In this document: in pieces, positions 16,567-25,552 of the stretch | How positions within the stretch are numbered: the first letter of the stretch is position 1 | How the letters are laid out: each line of letters begins with the position of its first letter | Position numbers and translations under genes: made by a program | From: an uncultured Lachnospiraceae bacterium | GTDB taxonomy: Bacteria; Bacillota; Clostridia; Lachnospirales; Lachnospiraceae | Reading direction: 5' to 3' | Length of the DNA: 64,000 nucleotides | NCBI GenBank assembly: GCA_947305245.1 | Contig: CAMZDG010000001.1 | Span: forward strand, 62,001 to 126,000 | Notes under the pieces: generated by a model | Told to the model about the DNA's origin: nothing | The model's database searches: none | What the model saw: the letters and a program-made list of their open reading frames with translations, nothing else

Positions 16567-17295
16567 TTACTCATCCCAGTTGTGATATACTGCCTGCACG
16601 TCGTCATCCTCATCGAGAATGTCCAGGGTTCTCTGCAGGTTCTTGATCGCGGTCTCATCGGTGAGTTCCACGTAATTCTGAGGGATCATAGTCACTTCCG
16701 CACTCAGCATGGGAATGCCTGCATCCTCCAGACTCTTTCTCACCTGTTCAAAACTGTCGGGATCCGTCAGGACCTCGAAGCTGTCCTCTTCCTCACTAAA
16801 GTCCTCCGCGCCGGCATCAAGGGCGATCATCATCAGATCGTCTGCCTCCATGTCGCACTCTTCCTTGTCGATGATGATCTGACCCTTCTTGTCAAACATG
16901 AAGGACACGCATCCGGGAGTGCCAACGTTGCCCTGGCCCTTGGTGAACGCACTTCTTACGTTTGCGGCGGTACGGTTGGTATTATCGGTCAACGCGTCAA
17001 CAATGATCGCGATGCCGTTGGGGCCATAGCCTTCGTAGGTCACATACTTATAGTTTACGTTGCCGACGTCGCCTGCAGCCTTCTTAATGCCGCGCTCAAT
17101 GGTATCGTTCGGCATGTTATTTGCTTTCGCCTTTGCGATCACGGTTGCAAGCTTAAAGTTATTGTTGGGATCGGGGCCGCCTTCCTTTACGGCAACGGCG
17201 ATCTCACGGCCGATGATGGTAAAGATCTTACCCTTCGCGGCGTCGTTTTTCTCCTTTTTATGCTTAATGTTCGCAAATTTGGAATGTCCTGACAT
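16567..17295 (-). CDS. YebC/PmpR family protein
   Basis: The 242-residue protein starts with the family signature MSGHSKFANIKHKKEK and keeps the central GYGPNGIAIIVDALTDN and the YVELTDE segment near the C-terminus. Members bind DNA as transcription regulators (PmpR) or, as shown more recently for several, act on ribosomes stalled at proline stretches. The sequence cannot separate these roles. It has its own promoter 60-90 bp upstream and an AAGGAG ribosome-binding site. metY follows. Confidence 0.93.
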   Translation of the reverse strand: MSGHSKFANIKHKKEKNDAAKGKIFTIIGREIAVAVKEGGPDPNNNFKLATVIAKAKANNMPNDTIERGIKKAAGDVGNVNYKYVTYEGYGPNGIAIIVDALTDNTNRTAANVRSAFTKGQGNVGTPGCVSFMFDKKGQIIIDKEECDMEADDLMMIALDAGAEDFSEEEDSFEVLTDPDSFEQVRKSLEDAGIPMLSAEVTMIPQNYVELTDETAIKNLQRTLDILDEDDDVQAVYHNWDE

Positions 17296-17355
17296 AGTAC
17301 TTTACTCCTTTTTTCTTCTCTGTTTATTTGTTCATTTGACACAAGCTTACCCTTT

Positions 17356-17384
17356 AGTATAACATTGTTTCCGCCATTCTTCAA
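17356..17384 (-). promoter_or_regulatory. Sigma-A promoter for yebC
   Basis: TTGAAG (17379-17384) and TATACT (17356-17361) are separated by 17 bp on the minus strand in the 116-bp gap between mazF and yebC. Confidence 0.72.
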
Positions 17385-17411
17385 GGGGTTTTCTTCTTGC
17401 CTTCTTTTCTC

Positions 17412-17753
17412 TTATGTAGTCAGTTCCAGGCTGATCCGAAGCGCCCTGTCGATCCTTCGCATTACTTCGCCCTCCAGATGACATACCTTGTCCCTCAGTC
17501 TCGTCTTGTCGATGGTGCGAAGCTGTTCCAAAAGCACCACGGAATCCTTCGCAAAGTCATAATTCACGGAACTGATCTCAATGTGCGTCGGCAGCTTTGC
17601 CTTGTTCACGCGACTCGTGATGGCTGCGATGATGACCGTGGGACTGTGACGGTTTCCCACGTCATTTTGAACGATCAAAACAGGCCTGATGCCGCCCTGC
17701 TCGGATCCAACGACTGGTCTTAGATCCGCATAATACACGTCTCCTCTTTTCAT
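17412..17753 (-). CDS. MazF/PemK family endoribonuclease (NdoA-like)
   Basis: MazF-type toxins are sequence-specific mRNA interferases. The 113-residue product begins [20 protein letters not shown], the conserved active-site loop. It continues with [19 protein letters not shown] and [17 protein letters not shown], all close to the Bacillus NdoA/EndoA subgroup, so it should be catalytically intact. The start at 17753 follows GGAGG; a longer in-frame start would place that site inside the gene. It lies downstream of alr with only 72 bp between them. In Bacillus an antitoxin gene (ndoAI) sits between alr and the toxin, but there is no room for one here. Confidence 0.92.
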   Translation of the reverse strand: MKRGDVYYADLRPVVGSEQGGIRPVLIVQNDVGNRHSPTVIIAAITSRVNKAKLPTHIEISSVNYDFAKDSVVLLEQLRTIDKTRLRDKVCHLEGEVMRRIDRALRISLELTT

Positions 17754-17825
17754 AAAACCTCCAGGCATCATATTTATGATCACGTGGATAGTCTTTCCAT
17801 TTTTCTCAGAGGTATACGTTTTTCC

Positions 17826-19007
17826 TTAATCCTGATAGTAATCTCTCACGGCTACCGGCTTGCCTTTTACGTAAAAGACGCGGGGGATTCTCTTCCCGAG
17901 GTCGCAGACTAATTCATAATTAAATCTCCCGGAGAGATCGCCCAAAAGCTCTGCAGTGATGCCTTCTCCGATCAAGGTGACTTCATCGCCATTTTGACAT
18001 TCCGGGATCTCGCTTACGTCCACCATGAACTGGTCCATGCAAACCCTTCCAAGAATGGGTGCCTTCTTTCCCTGGATCATAACAAAGCCTTTGGAAGAAA
18101 GGCTTCTGGGATATCCGTCCCCATAGCCTACGGGGATCGTCGCGACGCGCATGGGGCGGTCTGCAGTAAAGGTACCGCCGTAGCTGATGCTCTGTCCCGG
18201 CAGGACGTCCTTTACGAATACCACGTGACTGTGAAGACTTAAGACCGGCCGAAGCGGCACAATGTCCTTTTTCACTTCATCCGAAGGATATAATCCGTAG
18301 AGCGTTATGCCGGCACGCACCAAGTCCATGTTAGCCTCCGGGATCTCCAGGATGCCTGCGCTGTTGGAGCAATGCTTGAGCGGGATCTTTCTGCCGAGCT
18401 TTTGCTCCACGGCGTCCGTGAACTCCTGAAAGCGTCTTAGCTGCTCCATCGCATGACTTTTATCCAGTTCATCCGCCCTTGCAAAGTGCGTGAAAACGCC
18501 CTCAAGCTCTAAGTGCGGATAGTTCATAAGCTTTTCCACAAAGGCGAGTCCGGATGCATCCGGCGCAACGCCGATCCTTCCCATGCCCGTGTCCACCTTC
18601 AGGTGTACCTTGATCGGCTTTCCAGATAGCTTCGCCGCTTCCTCGAGCTGGACTAACATGTCTTCTCGAAACACCGCCGGCCGGATCTCATTTTCCGCAA
18701 GCATTTGATAACAATACGGGAAGGTATAGGCAAGGATCAGGATGGGCTTTTTGATGCCGCTGACGCGCAAAAGATGCGCTTCCTCCGGCGTTGCCGTTGC
18801 ATATCCCCAGACATAATCTAACGGTTCAAGCACGCTCGCGATCTGCGCGGCTCCATGTCCATATCCGTCCGTCTTGATCACGGCGAGCATCTTTGTCTCA
18901 GGATGAAGATGCTCTTTCATGTTGTTCATGTTTTCCACGGCAGCGTCGAGGTCAATGTCCACCCTGACGCGCTGATAGGTCTCTACGGATTCCTGAATTG
19001 TTAACAT
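17826..19007 (-). CDS. alr: Alanine racemase
   Basis: This PLP enzyme interconverts L- and D-alanine and supplies D-Ala for peptidoglycan. The 393-residue protein carries the PLP lysine in AVIKTDGYGHG (Lys45) and the conserved HLKVDTGMGRIG. It also has HCSNSAG, the catalytic tyrosine in SISYGGTF, and GYGDGYPR near the C-terminus. The usual KADAYGHG reads KTDGYGHG here, a tolerated variation. The start is placed at 19007 because GGAGG overlaps the region just before it; the ATG 12 bp upstream lies on top of that site. It sits between nnr and mazF. Confidence 0.95.
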   Translation of the reverse strand: MLTIQESVETYQRVRVDIDLDAAVENMNNMKEHLHPETKMLAVIKTDGYGHGAAQIASVLEPLDYVWGYATATPEEAHLLRVSGIKKPILILAYTFPYCYQMLAENEIRPAVFREDMLVQLEEAAKLSGKPIKVHLKVDTGMGRIGVAPDASGLAFVEKLMNYPHLELEGVFTHFARADELDKSHAMEQLRRFQEFTDAVEQKLGRKIPLKHCSNSAGILEIPEANMDLVRAGITLYGLYPSDEVKKDIVPLRPVLSLHSHVVFVKDVLPGQSISYGGTFTADRPMRVATIPVGYGDGYPRSLSSKGFVMIQGKKAPILGRVCMDQFMVDVSEIPECQNGDEVTLIGEGITAELLGDLSGRFNYELVCDLGKRIPRVFYVKGKPVAVRDYYQD

Positions 19008-19067
19008 TTCAGCCTCCATATTTGCTTAATTATATTCAAAATATCTAATCATACGGCAAACGTTCCG

Positions 19068-20648
19068 TCAAGGGATCAGATCCCCTGCCATCACGCCATG
19101 CTCACCAAGGAGATTCCCTGTCTGATGCTCCGACAAGTCTGCAGCCTTTTCATACAACAGGTTTGCCGCCTTGTCACCGAGCAGTCCATGGGCTCTGACG
19201 GCCTTGCAGGCAGAAAGGAACGCATCCTTCCCATTCCATGTCTCCCCGTGGCATTCCTGCGCTAGGAACGCCGTGATGATCCCGGCAAGTACGTCTCCGC
19301 TTCCTGCCGTGCCCATGCCACTATTCCCGGAAAGATTCATGCAGACCGGTTCCCCTGCCTTGCAGACAAAGGTTCTCGCATCCTTTGCAACAACAATGGC
19401 GGAAAGCTTTTCTGCGACCTCCATCCCACGGCTGCTAAGGCCACAAGTCAGCTCCTCCATGGAAATGGGTTTCTCCTTGGGATGTAATGCCTCCCAGATC
19501 CTCTTTAGCTCCCCTGGATGAGGCGTTAAAAGAATCGTTCTTCCCTTGCTTCCAAGGTCTTTGACGGCACTCATCAGGTCGGGTTCCATGGTCATGAGAT
19601 TCAATCCGTCCGCATCGATGACGAGCGGTTTCTCCACGCTCATTTCCGCCTTGAGGATCTCCCGGAATGCTGCCAGCGCTTCCGCCGATCTTCCAAGTCC
19701 AGGCCCGATGCAGACAAGATCGCACCAATCCAGGCTTTTTCGGATCTCATCCAAATCATTGATAGGCCCAAGCAATGCTTCCGGCAAGGCTCCCTGCAAA
19801 ATTACGCGGTTTTCCGGGTGCGTTAATACCTTCACCATGCCGGCGCCAAGTCGATAGCAAGCTCTCGCGCAAAGCACGGCAGCGCCGGCCATGTTCCAGT
19901 CACCCGCAAGGATCAGCGCCTTGCCAAAGGTGCCTTTATTTCCGCTTTTCTTGCGCTTTGGAAGCAATTCTTCCAGGCTATCCTCCAGCGTAAAGCAAGA
20001 GGGCGTATGTTCAAAAAACGCGTGCCTGTCGATCCCAACCTTTGCAAGTCTTACCTCTCCTGCGGCTTCGCATCCTGGGAAAAGATACAGTCCTCTTTTT
20101 TCAAATCCATAGGTCACGGTCAGATCCGCATGAAAGATGCATCCCATGATCCGCCCGTCATCACAATTTAACCCGCTTGGCACGTCCATCGCCACCTTGA
20201 TCGCAGGCGCTTCATTTGCCTTTTGGATCAAGGCTTCATACACTCCGGAAAGCTCTCTTGAGAGCCCAACGCCAAACAGCGCGTCTATGATCAAATCATA
20301 TGCTTCCTCTTGCCATTCCTTGACAAAGCAGACCGGATATGACTCCAGGATCCTTCGCTGACTCTTCCACTGGTCCGTGGCCTTCGCTTCTTCTCCGACC
20401 GCAAGGACAAAGACCTCTGACCCTGCCTCGCAAAGAAGCCTAGCCAGTGCAAGTCCGTCTCCGCCGTTATTTCCGTGCCCGGCGATCACAAGAACCCGTT
20501 TCCCGGGGAGCGCCCAGCCCTTCTCCTTCAGCGCATAAAAAGTCTCCAGCGCGGCGCGCTCCATCAGCACCATGCCGGGGATTCCGATGCGCTCTATGGT
20601 ATTTCCGTCATATTCTTTCATTTCAGCGCTTGTCACAAGATAACGCAT
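19068..20648 (-). CDS. nnr: Bifunctional NAD(P)H-hydrate epimerase / ADP-dependent NAD(P)H-hydrate dehydratase
   Basis: This is a repair enzyme for damaged nicotinamide cofactors. The N-terminal YjeF-type domain (about 1-215, with VIAGHGNNGGDGLALARLL) epimerises R- and S-NADHX. The C-terminal ribokinase-like domain (about 225-510) dehydrates S-NADHX with ADP; NSGMGTAGSGDVLAGII is its nucleotide-binding signature. The 526-residue length matches the fused form. The ATG follows the rex stop codon directly, and the ribosome-binding site lies inside the end of rex, so the two are translationally coupled. The pairing of NADH repair with an NADH sensor is functionally sensible. Confidence 0.93.
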   Translation of the reverse strand: MRYLVTSAEMKEYDGNTIERIGIPGMVLMERAALETFYALKEKGWALPGKRVLVIAGHGNNGGDGLALARLLCEAGSEVFVLAVGEEAKATDQWKSQRRILESYPVCFVKEWQEEAYDLIIDALFGVGLSRELSGVYEALIQKANEAPAIKVAMDVPSGLNCDDGRIMGCIFHADLTVTYGFEKRGLYLFPGCEAAGEVRLAKVGIDRHAFFEHTPSCFTLEDSLEELLPKRKKSGNKGTFGKALILAGDWNMAGAAVLCARACYRLGAGMVKVLTHPENRVILQGALPEALLGPINDLDEIRKSLDWCDLVCIGPGLGRSAEALAAFREILKAEMSVEKPLVIDADGLNLMTMEPDLMSAVKDLGSKGRTILLTPHPGELKRIWEALHPKEKPISMEELTCGLSSRGMEVAEKLSAIVVAKDARTFVCKAGEPVCMNLSGNSGMGTAGSGDVLAGIITAFLAQECHGETWNGKDAFLSACKAVRAHGLLGDKAANLLYEKAADLSEHQTGNLLGEHGVMAGDLIP

Positions 20649-21299
20649 TTATTCCTCCTGCTCCTTACGATAACGGGTCAGGTTATAGGACAGCTTCATC
20701 AGGCTGTCGGACAGATGCACGTTCTCCACCTGGATCTCCTTCGGGAGATTTAAGTCCACGTGCGCGAAGTTCCAGATTGCCTTAATGCCATTTTGCGCCA
20801 GCTTGTCAGCCACGCCGACCGCGCTGGTCTTCGGAAGGGTCAGCACTGCGATCTCAATGTCATTTTCACGTACGAACCGCTCCATCTCTTCCATCGGCAT
20901 GATCTTGACGCCACGTACCTCAGTCCCGATCACCTCGGGATTTTGATCGAACATTCCCTTGAGGAGGAAACCGCGGCGCTCAAAATTCAAGTAATTGCCA
21001 AGGGCGCGGCCAAGATTGCCTGAGCCGACGATCACGAAATTATGCGTCCGGTCAAGGCCAAGGATCTTGCCGATCTCCTGATAGAGGTATTCCACGTTAT
21101 AACCATAGCCCTGCTGACCAAACCCGCCGAAATTGTTGAAATCCTGGCGGATCTGGGAGGCAGTCACCTTCATTAACTCACTGAGGTCCTGGGAGGAGAT
21201 CCTTTCCACTCCCTCGTCCCGAAGCTCTCCTAAATACCGAAAATATCTGGGCAGACGGCCGATCACCGCCTGTGAAATTTCCTTCTCATTCTCCGTCAA
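20649..21299 (-). CDS. rex: Redox-sensing transcriptional repressor Rex
   Basis: Rex senses the NADH/NAD+ ratio and represses fermentation and respiration genes. It has a winged-helix DNA-binding domain (about 1-80, with ISQAVIGRLPRYFRYL and ASQIRQDFNNFGGFGQQGYGY) and a Rossmann domain (GSGNLG at about 92-97), ending in a domain-swapped helix. I place the start at a TTG (21299), which has GGAGG 9 bp upstream and gives a normal 216-residue protein. The upstream in-frame ATG (21362) sits essentially at the predicted transcription start and would add 21 basic residues the family lacks. A Rex-like operator overlaps the promoter, suggesting autoregulation. Confidence 0.93.
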   Translation of the reverse strand: MTENEKEISQAVIGRLPRYFRYLGELRDEGVERISSQDLSELMKVTASQIRQDFNNFGGFGQQGYGYNVEYLYQEIGKILGLDRTHNFVIVGSGNLGRALGNYLNFERRGFLLKGMFDQNPEVIGTEVRGVKIMPMEEMERFVRENDIEIAVLTLPKTSAVGVADKLAQNGIKAIWNFAHVDLNLPKEIQVENVHLSDSLMKLSYNLTRYRKEQEE

Positions 21300-21366
21300 G
21301 GCTGATGCCCTCCGTTTCTTTTCTAGATTCCGTCTCACTTTGCAATATTTCCTTATTTCCATTAAA

Positions 21367-21395
21367 ACTATATCACTTTGTTAAAAACGTGTCAA
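21367..21395 (-). promoter_or_regulatory. Sigma-A promoter for rex
   Basis: TTGACA (21390-21395) and TATAGT (21367-21372) with a 17-bp spacer on the minus strand. The expected transcription start is around 21360, which rules out the in-frame ATG at 21362 as a normal start. Confidence 0.82.
21378..21395. promoter_or_regulatory. Candidate Rex operator overlapping the rex promoter
   Basis: The 18-bp sequence TTGTTAAAAACGTGTCAA fits the clostridial Rex consensus TTGTTAA-N4-TTAACAA: the left half-site is perfect and the right one partial. It covers the -35 hexamer and part of the spacer of the rex promoter, so bound Rex would block its own transcription. Confidence 0.6.
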
Positions 21396-21410
21396 TATAA
21401 TCTCCATCAC

Positions 21411-21439
21411 TTGACAGTCCTTCTGAAAACTTATAAAAT
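21411..21439 (+). promoter_or_regulatory. Sigma-A promoter for the ABC-F gene
   Basis: TTGACA (21411-21416) and TAAAAT (21434-21439) with a 17-bp spacer, reading right. It is back-to-back with the rex promoter, with only 15 bp between the two -35 hexamers. Confidence 0.7.
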
Positions 21440-21482
21440 GAAACCTTGAGAAAGGTATGGGTTTTGTCCCACGGGTGTTGTC

Positions 21483-23459
21483 ATGATCTTGTCCTGCCAG
21501 AACGTTTCAAAAGAATTTGTGGAAAATAAAGTGCTGCAAAACGTCAGCTTTCATATCGAGGATTACGAAAAAGCCGCCATTGTCGGCATTAACGGCGCCG
21601 GAAAAACGACGCTTCTTCGGATCATTGTCGGAGAATATGCTCCGGACGAAGGTCTTGTCACCCTCTCGAAGGGCAAGACCTTAGGTTATCTTGCGCAGAA
21701 TCACGCCGTGAACACGGAAAATACTATCTATGAAGAGCTTCTTTCCGTGAAAAAGCATCTTCTCCTTCTCGAGGAGGAAATGCGGCAATGCGAAAAGGAC
21801 ATGAAGGGACTCTCCGGCGATGCCTTAGATGCTTTGATGAAGCGGTATGCCGATCTCACGCACGCTTATGAAATGGGCGGCGGGTATTCCTGTCAAAGCG
21901 AGATCATCGGCGTTCTGAAAGGCCTTGGCTTTTCCGAAGAAGAGTTTTCCAAGTCCGTCAGCACCCTTTCCGGCGGCCAGAAAACCCGCGTTGCACTAGG
22001 TAAGCTCCTGTTGCAAAAGCCTGACCTGATCATCCTCGACGAGCCCACGAACCACTTGGACTTAAACTCCATCGCATGGCTCGAAACCTATTTGCTGAAT
22101 TATAAGGGAGCCGTTCTCATCGTCTCCCATGACCGCTTTTTCCTGGATCGGATCGCGACGAAGATCATCGAGATCGATCAGACGAAGGTCACCACCTTCC
22201 TTGGGAACTATACGGCCTACGCCGAGAAAAAGAAAATGCTCCGCATCGCCGCCATGAATGCGTATCTCAACCAGCAGCGCGAGATCCAGCATCAGGAGGC
22301 CGTAATCGAAAAGCTTAGGTCCTTCAATCGTGAGAAGTCCATCAAGCGCGCGGAGAGCCGTGAAAAAATGTTGGACAAGATCGAACGGATTGAAAAGCCG
22401 ACCGAAGCGAACACCGACATGAAGCTTACTCTCACGCCCCACCGTGAAAGCGGCAAGGACGTGCTAAAGGTGGAAGGACTCTCAAAATCCTTTGACGGGA
22501 AAGAGCTCTTCCGAGACGTCTCCTTTGAGATCAAGCGCGGCGAGCACGTTGCCATCATCGGCGACAACGGGACCGGAAAGACCACTTTGCTCAAGATCCT
22601 GAACGAAGTACTCCCGGCGGACGAAGGCTCCTTTACCCTAGGGACTAACGTCGAGATCGGATATTATGACCAGGAGCACCACGTGCTTCATCCCGAGAAG
22701 ACCTTATTCGAAGAAATCTCCGATGAATACCCTTGGCTCACCAACACGGAAATCCGTAACATCCTTGCCGCATTCCTCTTCACCGGCGAGGACGTCTTTA
22801 AGCTGATCCGCGACTTGAGCGGCGGAGAACGCGGACGCATGTCGTTAGCAAAGCTTATGCTGGGAAATGCCAATTTCCTCATTCTCGATGAGCCCACGAA
22901 CCATTTGGACGTCGCCTCGAAGGAAATCCTCGAGGATGCCCTGAATAATTATGAGGGCACCGTCCTCTATGTCAGCCATGACCGTTATTTCATCAATCGG
23001 ACGGCCCATCGCATTCTCGAGCTGACGCAGAATCACTTCGTGAACTATATCGGAAATTATGATTATTATCTGGAAAAGCATGAAGATCATATGAAGGCCT
23101 TGCAAGATCAGCTTCTTCGGGAGCAAGGCAGCTTATCCGGCGCGAACGCTGCCTCCTCGAAAAAGCCTTCTGAAGGTACCTTAAATCCTTCGGACTCAAA
23201 GCCACTTAGCTCCGGTGCCCAGGATTATAAGGCAAAAAAGGAAGAGGAAGCACGGATCCGCAAGAAGGAAAATGATTTAAGGAAATGTGAGACAAGGATC
23301 GCCGAGCTGGAAGATCGCATCGCGAAGATTGACGAAGAAATGTCTGATCCGGAGGTGGCAACCAAATCCTTAAAGCTTCAGGAGCTTACCAAGGAGCAGG
23401 AAGCGCTCCGGGAAGAACTGGAAAAGAAATACGAAGAATGGGAAACGCTGGCAGAATGA
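21483..23459 (+). CDS. ABC-F family ATPase (YdiF/Uup-like)
   Basis: ABC-F proteins are soluble twin ATPases that act on the ribosome, for example by rescuing stalled or poorly positioned P-site tRNA. The 658-residue protein has no membrane helix. Walker A motifs are GINGAGKTTLL and GDNGTGKTTLL, with two LSGG signatures and two IILDEPTNHLD/LILDEPTNHLD Walker B motifs. A charged linker between the cassettes (about 240-310) and a C-terminal coiled-coil extension (about 560-655) complete it. In Bacillus subtilis ydiF also lies near rex (ydiH), which supports a YdiF-like assignment. Antibiotic-resistance type ABC-F is unlikely from this housekeeping context but cannot be excluded. The ribosome-binding site is weak. 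Confidence 0.9.
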   Translation: MILSCQNVSKEFVENKVLQNVSFHIEDYEKAAIVGINGAGKTTLLRIIVGEYAPDEGLVTLSKGKTLGYLAQNHAVNTENTIYEELLSVKKHLLLLEEEMRQCEKDMKGLSGDALDALMKRYADLTHAYEMGGGYSCQSEIIGVLKGLGFSEEEFSKSVSTLSGGQKTRVALGKLLLQKPDLIILDEPTNHLDLNSIAWLETYLLNYKGAVLIVSHDRFFLDRIATKIIEIDQTKVTTFLGNYTAYAEKKKMLRIAAMNAYLNQQREIQHQEAVIEKLRSFNREKSIKRAESREKMLDKIERIEKPTEANTDMKLTLTPHRESGKDVLKVEGLSKSFDGKELFRDVSFEIKRGEHVAIIGDNGTGKTTLLKILNEVLPADEGSFTLGTNVEIGYYDQEHHVLHPEKTLFEEISDEYPWLTNTEIRNILAAFLFTGEDVFKLIRDLSGGERGRMSLAKLMLGNANFLILDEPTNHLDVASKEILEDALNNYEGTVLYVSHDRYFINRTAHRILELTQNHFVNYIGNYDYYLEKHEDHMKALQDQLLREQGSLSGANAASSKKPSEGTLNPSDSKPLSSGAQDYKAKKEEEARIRKKENDLRKCETRIAELEDRIAKIDEEMSDPEVATKSLKLQELTKEQEALREELEKKYEEWETLAE

Positions 23460-23476
23460 TCTGCCAGCGCTTTTTT
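23446..23476 (+). terminator. Rho-independent terminator overlapping the ABC-F stop codon
   Basis: CGCTGGCAG (23446-23454) pairs perfectly with CTGCCAGCG (23461-23469), and a run of six T follows at 23471. The stop codon TGA lies in the loop. The T-run touches the stop codon of the convergent minus-strand gene. Confidence 0.92.
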
Positions 23477-24323
23477 ATAGGATCGCTTTATGATTTGTTT
23501 CTTTTGTGGGTGCCTGATCTTTCACGATTCTCCCCTGCTCCTTCTTCCAGAGGAAATAAGCCAGGACGTCGACTACAATTGCCATCACCCAGATATAGAT
23601 TTCCGTCACGGCAACGCTTCCAGTCAGCTTGTTGATGAGGACCATGCTTCCGTCCACGAAGGCATGCAGTAAAATGGCCAGCGGAAAATACCAGATCTTC
23701 TTTCCGCCCTTCTTGACCGCGAACCAGACAAACATCGTAAGTCCAAATTGCAAGAGGATCGCGCCGCACCGCTCTGCGATGGATACCAGATATGTTGTAG
23801 CAGGCGTGACGGAAAGAAGTTCATAAACCTGCCGGATCTGCTCGGCCTGCTCCGGGGTTGCCAGCTCATAGACCTGTGCCATCTTATCGGGATGCTGCAT
23901 CACCATTGCATAAGTCAGGTTGTTCATCATGGTGAAAAACAGAAGTGAAAACGCTTCAAAGCCTCCGTGTCCCGCCGCATAGCCCAGCGCATTTCCGTCA
24001 TTTTCCATCATGTTTTTCATCGGGATCTTGAAGGCAAGAAACCGACCCGTCTCTTCAAAAAGCCCGGCCATCAGTCCGCCATAAAGCGCATAGAGGAACG
24101 TATTCCCCCAGATGGTCTGCCCAACCGGAGTTTCATATACTGCCATATGCACGACGGATTCCAGAGACATCGCGAACACGAGCATGACAAGGCATCCCCA
24201 GACGAATGCCATCCAGGCACTCCCCGCCTTCTTCCGGACCAGTAATAACAATCCCACGGGAATGACAATGCCTGCGATCATGGCAATCACGATAGCGGTA
24301 ATGGCACCACTTGGTAAACTCAT
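23475..24323 (-). CDS. YhfC-family intramembrane metalloprotease-like protein
   Basis: The 282-residue protein has about seven to eight membrane helices and the conserved polar motifs of the YhfC/PrsW/CAAX-protease (glutamic-type intramembrane protease) superfamily. These are EETGR (about 90-94), GHGGFE (about 118-123) and LLHAFVDG with His220 and Asp224. They are placed in or next to predicted helices, as expected for an intramembrane active site. The physiological substrate is not known for this family as far as I know. It is last in a minus-strand series after the DUF4349 lipoprotein (49 bp). A strong GGAGGAGG ribosome-binding site precedes the ATG. The C-terminus meets the terminator of the convergent ABC-F gene. 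Confidence 0.85.
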   Translation of the reverse strand: MSLPSGAITAIVIAMIAGIVIPVGLLLLVRKKAGSAWMAFVWGCLVMLVFAMSLESVVHMAVYETPVGQTIWGNTFLYALYGGLMAGLFEETGRFLAFKIPMKNMMENDGNALGYAAGHGGFEAFSLLFFTMMNNLTYAMVMQHPDKMAQVYELATPEQAEQIRQVYELLSVTPATTYLVSIAERCGAILLQFGLTMFVWFAVKKGGKKIWYFPLAILLHAFVDGSMVLINKLTGSVAVTEIYIWVMAIVVDVLAYFLWKKEQGRIVKDQAPTKETNHKAIL

Positions 24324-24372
24324 TTGATCCTCCTCCTAGGCCTTCCGACCCTTCCTGCTATTCTTCAGATTC

Positions 24373-25476
24373 CTATTTCTCTTCAGGTTTCTTTTCTTCC
24401 GAATTCTTCTCTTCGGTCTTTTTTTCCTTTGCCTCGTTGATCTTTCTTAGCTTATCCAATGTTTCGCTATTCTTTGCTTCGTTCTCGGCATGCTTTCCAT
24501 GCTTTTTCTTCAAAGATCTCCTGATAAGAAGCACGATGATCGTGATCACGATCGCCCAGATCACAAGGTAAGGAAGATGGATCACAACCCATATAAAGAA
24601 GTTCACGATGCCGTCCCTTACGTCCTCAAGGCTCTCTACGAAACCAGCCGTCATACGCTCCCAGTTGCTCTGCTTCTTCACTTCCACGGGCGTATAAACC
24701 TCAACCTCATCGACCCGCAGAGTCACGGTACTGTAATCCACCTGATCATCAAAGGTACGGAGCGTTGACTCCATGCTCTCGATCTGATAACGCACGTTCG
24801 TCAGGCGATTTTCCAGCGTGATGATGTCTTCCAGCTTTTCCGCACGCTCTAAGAGTGCGAGCAGTCTTTCCTGCTCCACCTGCAGGGATTCCTTGTGGCT
24901 CTTTACGTCTACGTACTGGAGCGTTACGTCGTCCACTCTCTCGCTTCTGTTGACCACGTTGGCCAAGTCAGAAATGGAATTCACGAACTCGTCCAGACGC
25001 TCCTGCGGAATACGCAGTGTCATGTTTGCATAGCGCTTTACGTAATAATCGTTACGGCTGCCATAACCATATCTGCTTCCGTTATAGCTCTCGAGATTTT
25101 GAACATAGCCGCCAAGCTCCTTGACACGCTTTTCCAGGTTCGACATCAATGTCTCATATTCCTGCGTCTCCACGTTCATGTTGACGGTCTTGATGAGCTT
25201 TCTCTTGCTGGCAGAAGTCTTGGAATACGTCTCCGCACTGGGATTACTCCCGGCGTCAGCCATTTCCATGGAACCGTCCTCCCAAAGAGCTTCCTCTCCA
25301 TAGTAATCACCCTTGGAACCGGAATAACTGCTGCTTTCATAACGCGCATTGTCAGCAGCATTCTTATACTCCGCCGACCCCGATGCCCCGCAGCCTGCAA
25401 GCAGTGCGGCAGCGCTGAAGATGGCGATGGCCTGAAACAGATACCGTTTCGCCTTTCCCATTTGTCTCTTTTTCAT
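24373..25476 (-). CDS. DUF4349 domain lipoprotein with C-terminal membrane helix
   Basis: The 367-residue product has a lipoprotein signal peptide with LLAGC (lipidated Cys29) and a low-complexity Ser/Tyr/Gly stretch. The DUF4349 region follows (about 90-290), including MTLRIPQERLDEFVNSISDLANV and a long helical hairpin (about 195-245). A membrane helix (about 305-335) and a Lys/Glu-rich C-terminal tail end the protein. A protein both lipidated and carrying a C-terminal helix with a charged cytoplasmic tail is typical of this family. Function unknown. It follows the M16C peptidase gene by 76 bp and precedes the intramembrane protease gene. Confidence 0.85.
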   Translation of the reverse strand: MKKRQMGKAKRYLFQAIAIFSAAALLAGCGASGSAEYKNAADNARYESSSYSGSKGDYYGEEALWEDGSMEMADAGSNPSAETYSKTSASKRKLIKTVNMNVETQEYETLMSNLEKRVKELGGYVQNLESYNGSRYGYGSRNDYYVKRYANMTLRIPQERLDEFVNSISDLANVVNRSERVDDVTLQYVDVKSHKESLQVEQERLLALLERAEKLEDIITLENRLTNVRYQIESMESTLRTFDDQVDYSTVTLRVDEVEVYTPVEVKKQSNWERMTAGFVESLEDVRDGIVNFFIWVVIHLPYLVIWAIVITIIVLLIRRSLKKKHGKHAENEAKNSETLDKLRKINEAKEKKTEEKNSEEKKPEEK

Positions 25477-25552
25477 AGCTTTTCCTCCCTTTGCTTACAT
25501 CTAATTCCCTCACGGAAGTCTTCTTCCGTTCTACCCCAATAGACGCACTACG

